Shown piece by piece: positions 7,331 through 11,396 of a DNA stretch of 11,396 nucleotides. Position 1 is the stretch's first letter. Every line of letters begins with the position of its first letter. Source of the stretch: Clostridiales bacterium UBA3705 (GTDB lineage Bacteria; Bacillota_A; Clostridia; Oscillospirales; Oscillospiraceae); contig DFIE01000153.1 in assembly GCA_002372735.1 (NCBI GenBank), positions 1 to 11,396 of the forward strand, read 5' to 3'. The notes under the pieces are model-generated. The model was not told the DNA's origin. It searched no databases and was given only the letters and a program-made list of their open reading frames with translations. Position numbers and translations under genes: made by a program.

Positions 7331-7365
7331 AATTTTCCATTCTCAATTCTCAATTTTCAATTGCC
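7331..7365. repeat. Degenerate 7-bp tandem repeat (AATTCTC)n
   Basis: Five consecutive heptamers are seen on the plus strand: AATTTTC, CATTCTC, AATTCTC, AATTTTC, AATTGCC. The array ends two bases from the rimM start codon and its other end overlaps the stem of the khpA-rimM terminator. It occupies the place where the rimM ribosome binding site should be, which explains why that site is weak. Confidence 0.75.
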
Positions 7366-7403
7366 AAAAAGGGCCGCTGCCTGTAAGCAGCAGCCCTTTT
7401 TGG
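7364..7403 (-). terminator. Strong intrinsic terminator between khpA and rimM
   Basis: Two 17-nt arms (7364-7380 and 7387-7403) pair fully around a 6-nt loop. The only non-Watson-Crick position (7375 with 7392) is a C-A mismatch on plus-strand RNA but a G-U pair on minus-strand RNA, which favours use on the minus strand. The 3' arm ends in CCC followed by TTTTT. A matching A-run opens the stem. It begins 13 bp after the khpA stop and should end or attenuate the ylxM-ffh-rpsP-khpA transcript. Confidence 0.85.
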
Positions 7404-7415
7404 GTCCAACGCAGT

Positions 7416-7643
7416 TTAGTCGATGATTTCTACGCTGACGCGCACGCCCTTGCGCTGGGCGACAGCCTTCATGATGGCGCGGATCTCCTTGGCGATCCGG
7501 CCGCCCCGGCCGATGACCTTGCCCATGTCGTCAGAGGCCACACGGAGCTCCAGCACCGTGGGATCCCCCTCCAGCTCGGTCACGGTCACCTGATCGGGAT
7601 GTTCCACAAGGTTTTGCGCCATGTAGAGCAGCAGTTCCTTCAT
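7416..7643 (-). CDS. khpA: KH-domain RNA-binding protein KhpA (YlqC family)
   Basis: This is a 75-residue single KH domain. The RNA-binding GxxG loop is VIGRGGRIAKEIR (43-55), with the first helix and strands on either side as in KhpA/YlqC. In Firmicutes it partners with KhpB/Jag, binds many RNAs and affects cell-envelope growth. Its place right after rpsP is the standard neighbourhood. The ATG at 7643 follows a GGAG with 8-base spacing, and the gene lies 15 bp after the rpsP stop. Confidence 0.95.
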   Translation of the reverse strand: MKELLLYMAQNLVEHPDQVTVTELEGDPTVLELRVASDDMGKVIGRGGRIAKEIRAIMKAVAQRKGVRVSVEIID

Positions 7644-7658
7644 GATTCTGCTCCGGGC

Positions 7659-7898
7659 TTAGAGAACGCCGGCCTTCTTCAGCAGACCTCTGACGGTATC
7701 GGTAGGCTGGGCGCCGTTCTTGATCCAGGTCTGCGCCTTTTCTACGTCCACAGTCACAGCGGCGGGATTGGCCAGGGGGTTGTAGGTACCGATCTCTTCG
7801 ATGCAGCGGCCGTCACGGGGGCTGCGGGAGTCGGCCACAACGATGCGGTAGTAGGGGTTCTTCTTAGCGCCCATTCTTCTGAGTCTGATCTTAACCAT
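7659..7898 (-). CDS. rpsP: 30S ribosomal protein S16
   Basis: A 79-residue structural protein of the small ribosomal subunit body, of normal length. It starts [20 protein letters not shown] and continues with [21 protein letters not shown], the family signature. The ATG at 7898 follows a clear AAGGAG. It lies 68 bp after ffh. That gap contains a small hairpin and a TATCAT box that might give rpsP some expression of its own, since ribosomal proteins are needed in larger amounts than Ffh. Confidence 0.98.
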   Translation of the reverse strand: MVKIRLRRMGAKKNPYYRIVVADSRSPRDGRCIEEIGTYNPLANPAAVTVDVEKAQTWIKNGAQPTDTVRGLLKKAGVL

Positions 7899-7946
7899 GG
7901 TAGTTTCTCCTTAAAGTATGATAAAATATTGTTTTGATGGAATAAA

Positions 7947-7962
7947 CTCTGTGTGCACAGAG
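7947..7962 (-). terminator. Weak hairpin after ffh, possible attenuator or processing site
   Basis: CTCTGTGTGCACAGAG is a nearly perfect palindrome (6-bp stem, 4-nt loop), followed on the minus strand by TTTATT. It lies 5 bp beyond the ffh stop codon. The stem is short and the U-run broken, so full termination is unlikely. Confidence 0.35.
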
Positions 7963-7966
7963 GGAT

Positions 7967-9331
7967 TTACATGCCGGGGAAGCCCATGCCGCCCATGGGG
8001 AAGCCGCCCCGCTTTTGCAGCTTGCGCATCTTTTTGGAGGCGCCGGGGCCGGTGAGCTGCTTGACCATTTTTTGCATGGTGTCAAACTGCTTGAGCAGCT
8101 TGTTCACGTCCTCCACCCGCTGGCCGCAGCCGGCGGCGATCCGCTTTTTCCGGCTGGAGCCCAGAACCTGGGGATTGTCCCGCTCGTAGGGGGTCATGGA
8201 CTGGATGATGGCCTCGATGCGGACCAGGGCCTTTTCGTCCACCTGGACGTCCTTCATGCTGGCCATGCCGGGCACCATGCCCATCAGCTCCTGCATGCCG
8301 CCCATGGACTTCAGCTGGGTGAGCTGGTCGTAGAAGTCGGTGAGGGTGAATTTGTTCTGCCGCAGACGGGCCTCCATCTCGGCAGCCTTTTTCTTATCGA
8401 TGGCCTGCTCGGCCTTTTCGATGAGGCTGAGCACGTCGCCCATGCCCAAAATCCGCCCCGCCATGCGGCCGGGGTGGAAGGGCTCGATCTGGTCCAGCTT
8501 CTCGCCCACGCCGATGAACTTGATGGGCTTGCCGGTGACCGCCTTGACAGACAGGGCCGCGCCGCCCCGGGCGTCGCCGTCCAGCTTGGAGAGCATGACG
8601 CCGTCAATGTCCAGCCACTGGTTGAAGGTCTGGGCCGCGTTCACCGCGTCCTGGCCGGTCATGGCGTCAACCACCAGGAGGATTTCGGTGGGGTCTACCT
8701 CAGCCTTGATCGACTGCAGCTCGGTCATGAGCTTTTCGTCTACGTGCAGGCGGCCGGCAGTGTCAAGGAAGACCATGTCGTTGCCGTGCTGCACGGCGTG
8801 GCGCAGGGCCGCCTTGGCGATTTTGACCGGGTCGTCCTGGCCCATCTGGAAGACGGGGATGTCCAGCTGGCCGCCGACCACCTCAAGCTGCTTGATGGCA
8901 GCGGGGCGGTAGACGTCACAGGCCACCAGCAGGGGCCGCTTGCCCTGGGTCTTTTTGAACCAGCCGGCCAGCTTTGCGCCGTTGGTGGTTTTGCCCGCGC
9001 CCTGCAGGCCCACCAGCATGACCACCGTGGGGCCCTTGGAGGACATGTTGATTTTTTGGTTTTCGCTGCCCATAAGGGTGGTGAGCTCGTCGTTGACGAT
9101 TTTGACCACCATCTGGGCGGGGTTCAGGCCCTCCAGCACGTCGTTGCCCACGCAGCGCTCGGTGACGGACTTGGTGAAGTCCTTGACCACCTTGTAGCTG
9201 ACGTCGGCCTCCAGCAGGGCAAGGCGGATCTCCCGCATGGCCTCCTTGACGTCGGCCTGGGTGAGACGGCCCTTGCTGCGCAGCCTTTGGAAGGTTGCGG
9301 AGAGCTTTTCGGTTAAGCCTTCAAATGCCAT
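7967..9331 (-). CDS. ffh: Signal recognition particle GTPase Ffh
   Basis: The protein subunit of SRP binds signal sequences of nascent membrane and secreted proteins and docks with FtsY. It has 454 residues in the normal N-G-M order. The N domain is a helical bundle at about 1-90. The GTPase domain has P-loop GLQGAGKTT (108-116), DVYRPAAIKQLE (139-150), DTAGR (190-194) and SKLDGDARGG (248-257). The M domain (from about 325) has Met-rich helices and the 4.5S RNA-binding helix with SRKKRIAAGCG (393-403), and ends in a Gly/Met-rich tail. The ATG at 9331 follows AAAGGAG. The gene lies 32 bp after ylxM. Confidence 0.98.
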   Translation of the reverse strand: MAFEGLTEKLSATFQRLRSKGRLTQADVKEAMREIRLALLEADVSYKVVKDFTKSVTERCVGNDVLEGLNPAQMVVKIVNDELTTLMGSENQKINMSSKGPTVVMLVGLQGAGKTTNGAKLAGWFKKTQGKRPLLVACDVYRPAAIKQLEVVGGQLDIPVFQMGQDDPVKIAKAALRHAVQHGNDMVFLDTAGRLHVDEKLMTELQSIKAEVDPTEILLVVDAMTGQDAVNAAQTFNQWLDIDGVMLSKLDGDARGGAALSVKAVTGKPIKFIGVGEKLDQIEPFHPGRMAGRILGMGDVLSLIEKAEQAIDKKKAAEMEARLRQNKFTLTDFYDQLTQLKSMGGMQELMGMVPGMASMKDVQVDEKALVRIEAIIQSMTPYERDNPQVLGSSRKKRIAAGCGQRVEDVNKLLKQFDTMQKMVKQLTGPGASKKMRKLQKRGGFPMGGMGFPGM

Positions 9332-9363
9332 TTGGGATGCTCCTTTCCCGCCGCCGGCGGAGA

Positions 9364-9711
9364 TTATTCCAGGGCCCGGGCACAGTCATCCAGCTGCCGG
9401 GCCAGGGCGGGGAGCTCCTCCGCCGGGGCGCCGGGCAGGGCCTGGGCCAGCTGCCGCAGCCGCTGGGCCGCGTGGGCGCTGCGCCGCTGCAGGGCCAGGG
9501 TGCCGGTGACCTGCTCGATTCGCATCAGCTGGGCCTCGGCCCGGGTGATGGCGTCGTGGACGCCCTGGCGGCTGATGCCCTCCAGCTCGGCAATCTCGGC
9601 CAGGGTGTAATCCTGGTTGTAGTGCAGGTCAAAGCAGTCGTGCTGCTTGGCCGTGAGCAGGTCGCCGTAAAGATCAAACAGCAGCGTCATGGTCAGCTTG
9701 TCTTGTTTCAT
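9364..9711 (-). CDS. ylxM: YlxM/p13-family helix-turn-helix protein linked to SRP
   Basis: A 115-residue protein, normal for the YlxM (UPF0122) family, almost always encoded next to ffh. Residues 1-30 match the family opening (LLFDLYGDLLTAKQ). Residues 36-62 (YTLAEIAELEGISRQGVHDA and following) form a sigma-region-4-like helix-turn-helix. The second half is a long Ala/Leu/Gln-rich helix, probably a coiled coil. In streptococci YlxM binds SRP RNA and Ffh and affects GTPase activity. The start at 9711 has AAGGGGAGGG upstream. The reading open back to 9771 would run through the promoter and is rejected. Confidence 0.92.
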   Translation of the reverse strand: MKQDKLTMTLLFDLYGDLLTAKQHDCFDLHYNQDYTLAEIAELEGISRQGVHDAITRAEAQLMRIEQVTGTLALQRRSAHAAQRLRQLAQALPGAPAEELPALARQLDDCARALE

Positions 9712-9742
9712 CCGGCGCCCTCCCCTTTTGGATTGCCTGTGC

Positions 9743-9771
9743 ATTATACACGATAAAGGCGGGTCTGTCAA
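9743..9771 (-). promoter_or_regulatory. Perfect consensus sigma-A promoter of ylxM-ffh-rpsP-khpA
   Basis: On the minus strand: TTGACA (9771-9766), exactly 17 bp, TATAAT (9748-9743). Both hexamers match consensus fully. The start point should fall near 9736, giving a leader of about 25 nt before ylxM. The -35 box forms part of one arm of the inverted repeat 9760-9793. Confidence 0.9.
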
Positions 9772-9800
9772 GGTTTTTTTCTTGACAGACCCGTTTTTTT
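9760..9800 (+). terminator. Inverted repeat with T-run, overlapping the ylxM promoter
   Basis: A perfect 13-bp stem (9760-9772 with 9781-9793, CGGGTCTGTCAAG on the plus strand) has an 8-nt loop. Seven Ts follow at 9794-9800, making a textbook terminator for plus-strand RNA, yet no plus-strand gene lies to its left. For minus-strand RNA from the SSB-like gene the same stem is followed only by CCTTTATC, a poor U-run. It starts 5 bp beyond the SSB-like stop codon. Confidence 0.75.
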
Positions 9801-10416
9801 ATCCCGGCACAGGCGCCAAAACCCGGGCTTCGGCGGCGGAGAGCTCGTAGGCGGTGCGGCGCAGCTGGGTGCCGTCGGGCAGGTGCTTGGTATAGTCCCG
9901 GCTCTGCAGCCGGCCCACCAGCTGCACCGGGGTGCCCACCGGCAGGTCCGCCAGGGCCCGGGCGGTCCGGCCCCAGACAATGCAGGGCAGATAGTCCGTG
10001 CGGTGATAGGGGCGGTTTACCGCCAGCATCAGGTCCAGGATCTCCCGGCCCAGAGGGGTGGCGCGGAACACCGGCGGCCGGCAGAGATTGCCGGTGACCT
10101 CCGCCCGGTTGTCCTGGGGCTCCAGGCTCAGCTCCAGGCTTTGGGCGTACACCGAGATCAGCAGATGCCGGCCTGTGGGGGTGTGCTGGTTGTAGGAGCG
10201 GATCTGCCCCACCACCCGGATCACCTCCCCCCAGGCCACGTCCGCCCGGGCCAGCAGGTCCTCCGCCGCCAGGATCCGGATCCGGTCCACGGCCCCGGAA
10301 AGCCGCTCCACCGCCAGGGTGAAGGCGAAAAACCGCCGCCCGTGATTCTCATGGGACAGCGCCGGGGCCGTCTCCATCACGCCCACCAGCGTGATCTGAT
10401 TGATGGTAGTTTCCAT
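9799..10416 (-). CDS. Tandem OB-fold single-stranded DNA-binding-like protein
   Basis: A 205-residue protein with two SSB-type OB folds in one chain. The first (about 6-96) starts NQITLVGVMETAPALS and is divergent. The second (about 104-198) is close to bacterial SSB: VTGNLCRPPVFRATPLGREI, LAVNRPYHRTDYLPCIVWGR and VGRLQSRDY. Bacterial SSB normally has one fold per chain plus an acidic tail ending in PF; here the chain ends VLAPVPG with no acidic tip. It is probably not the housekeeping SSB, which usually sits between rpsF and rpsR. A role in repair, competence or replication restart is possible but unproven. The start ATG at 10416 follows GAGGTGG. The gene stands alone, divergent from the SLH gene. 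Confidence 0.88.
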   Translation of the reverse strand: METTINQITLVGVMETAPALSHENHGRRFFAFTLAVERLSGAVDRIRILAAEDLLARADVAWGEVIRVVGQIRSYNQHTPTGRHLLISVYAQSLELSLEPQDNRAEVTGNLCRPPVFRATPLGREILDLMLAVNRPYHRTDYLPCIVWGRTARALADLPVGTPVQLVGRLQSRDYTKHLPDGTQLRRTAYELSAAEARVLAPVPG

Positions 10417-10531
10417 GGTTCCACCTCGCAGTATGGTTGTGGAACACTATATTCCCCCGCCGGGCCGGATATGCCAGCGGCGTGCCCCGGGATATTCATA
10501 CTATAAGCATAAATTATTCACGTTGAATGCC

Positions 10532-10565
10532 TTGACAATATATATATATATATATATGGTATACT
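10532..10565 (+). promoter_or_regulatory. Putative SLH-gene promoter with repeat-filled spacer
   Basis: A perfect -35 TTGACA (10532-10537) is followed by (AT)10, then GG and TATACT (10560-10565). TGGTATACT reads as an extended -10. The spacing between these boxes is 22 bp, too long for sigma A; loss of two or three AT units would give 18 or 16 bp. At 17 bp the current sequence offers TATGGT (10555-10560), a weaker -10. The active boxes are therefore uncertain. The leader would be about 70 nt. Confidence 0.6.
10538..10557. repeat. (AT)10 dinucleotide microsatellite
   Basis: Ten uninterrupted AT units sit exactly between TTGACA and the GG that precedes TATACT. Tracts of this length are prone to slipped-strand changes in copy number, and in this place each change alters promoter spacing by two bases. 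The tract also lies upstream of the divergent SSB-like gene, though 120 bp from its start. Confidence 0.95.
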
Positions 10566-10641
10566 TAATTTGAAGAAGGAACCGTCGTTTCTTTTTGCAG
10601 CAAGCAGAAGCGTGAAGCCTGATCCGAGAAAGGAGGACATG

Positions 10642-11316
10642 ATGAAGAAAAAAATCATTGCCCTGATGCTGGCCGCGGCGCTGGTGTGCGGGGCGCTGCC
10701 GGCAGTTCACGGGGCCCAGGGGGAGTTCTCCGACGTGCCGGCGGGCGTGTGGTATACAGAATGCGTCCGGTTTTGTGCCCAGGAGGGGCTGATGGTGGGC
10801 ACCTCTCAGGACGTCTTCTCCCCCGCCCTGCCCATGACCCGGGGGATGTTTGTCACTGTATTATACCGCTTTCACAAGGCGGAGCCTGTGGAGACACCGT
10901 TCTCCTTTGAGGACGTGGCGCCGGGCGCCTATTACGCCGGCCCCATCCGCTGGGCCGCGGCCAACGGGATTGTAAACGGCATGTCCGAAACCGTCTTTGC
11001 CCCCGATCAGCCCGTTACCCGGGAGCAGGCCGCCTGTATGCTGAACCGCTTTATGGCCTGGTCTGACAACCCGTGGTATTATTGCGAGATTGACGCAGAC
11101 CTGACCACAATTGATTTTGATGAAGTATCAGACTACGCCAAGGCCTCGGTACAAAAGATTTTGGAAAAAACCATTATGGTGGGTGATAACCATGAAAATT
11201 TCAGGCCCCGGGACTCCCTGAGCCGGGCGGAGGCCGCGATGATCCTGTCCCGGCTGGACTACTGGACCGACTGGGCGAAGGATTACCATGTGCCCACTTA
11301 CCCCATCCTTCCCTAA
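10642..11316 (+). CDS. Small secreted protein with three SLH domains
   Basis: A 224-residue exported protein likely to bind pyruvylated or similar secondary wall polymer at the cell surface. Residues 1 to about 24 are a signal peptide (MKKKIIALMLAAALVCGALP and following). Three S-layer homology domains fill the rest: about 29-83 (FSDVPAGVWYTECVRF, ending near MTRGMFVTVLYRF), about 88-140 (FEDVAPGAYYAGPIRWAAANG, VTREQAACML) and about 158-208 (FDEVSDYAKASVQ, LSRAEAAMIL). No other domain remains beyond a short tail, so it looks like a wall anchor without cargo. Two ATGs follow the AGGAGG; the second (10642) has the better spacing of 5 bases, the first (10639) only 2. It is the only plus-strand gene here. 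Confidence 0.9.
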   Translation: MKKKIIALMLAAALVCGALPAVHGAQGEFSDVPAGVWYTECVRFCAQEGLMVGTSQDVFSPALPMTRGMFVTVLYRFHKAEPVETPFSFEDVAPGAYYAGPIRWAAANGIVNGMSETVFAPDQPVTREQAACMLNRFMAWSDNPWYYCEIDADLTTIDFDEVSDYAKASVQKILEKTIMVGDNHENFRPRDSLSRAEAAMILSRLDYWTDWAKDYHVPTYPILP

Positions 11317-11396
11317 AGACTCTGACCCGGCGTTGGATGAGGAGACTGGCAAAAAACTGAGAAGCGCAAAGGATTTCTGACAAACTGAATCGGCCC

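Noticed and set aside
8015..9316. 433-codon plus-strand frame opposite ffh
   Set aside because: Shadow of ffh caused by its codon bias; the translation has no recognisable domain.
10570..10641. TTG start 24 codons upstream of the SLH gene
   Set aside because: No ribosome binding site, it would bury the signal peptide, and it begins almost at the predicted transcript start.
10501..10710. Minus-strand frame across the SLH promoter, with a YIYIYI run
   Set aside because: It translates the AT microsatellite and the start of the SLH gene backwards, and has no ribosome binding site.

Overview
The window looks like chromosome from a GC-rich, Gram-positive-type gut Clostridium, probably in the Oscillospiraceae (Flavonifractor / Lawsonibacter / Oscillibacter neighbourhood). 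That placement is an inference. It rests on strong AGGAGG ribosome binding sites, SLH surface proteins, lipoprotein substrate-binding proteins, the YlxM-Ffh-S16-KhpA-RimM-TrmD gene order, and GC-rich coding DNA with AT-rich intergenic patches. All genes lie on the minus strand except the SLH protein at the right edge.

Region 1 (1-5311, read right to left): a four-pass membrane protein of unknown function, then an oligopeptide-type ABC importer in the order OppA-like lipoprotein, OppB-like permease, OppC-like permease. OppC runs off the left edge, and the ATPases presumably follow there. The binding protein is unusually long. The OppC permease carries a very large exported insertion after its first membrane helix. 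A nested hairpin separates oppA from oppB. The 325-bp gap 4987-5311 is AT-rich and holds a good promoter for the membrane protein (and perhaps the importer), but no gene.

Region 2 (5312-9771, read right to left): the translation and SRP cluster ylxM-ffh-rpsP-khpA-rimM-trmD, ending with a Sir2-family deacylase where rplS often sits. A perfect consensus promoter (TTGACA-N17-TATAAT) drives ylxM, and its -35 box lies inside a 13-bp inverted repeat. A strong intrinsic terminator between khpA and rimM splits the cluster, and is followed by a degenerate 7-bp tandem repeat reaching the rimM start codon. RimM contains an in-frame stretch of about 26 codons whose DNA has imperfect 26-bp terminal inverted repeats, as if a small palindromic repeat element had inserted into the gene.

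Region 3 (9799-11396): a protein with two SSB-type OB folds (minus strand) stands divergent from a small secreted protein made almost entirely of three SLH domains (plus strand). The SLH promoter region has a (AT)10 tract directly between a perfect TTGACA and an extended -10, an arrangement like known phase-variable promoters. The last 80 bases (11317-11396) show no gene or terminator that I can support.

The most promising observations are the dinucleotide tract in the SLH promoter and the palindromic repeat inside rimM. I saw no CRISPR array, tRNA, rRNA, transposase or prophage gene.
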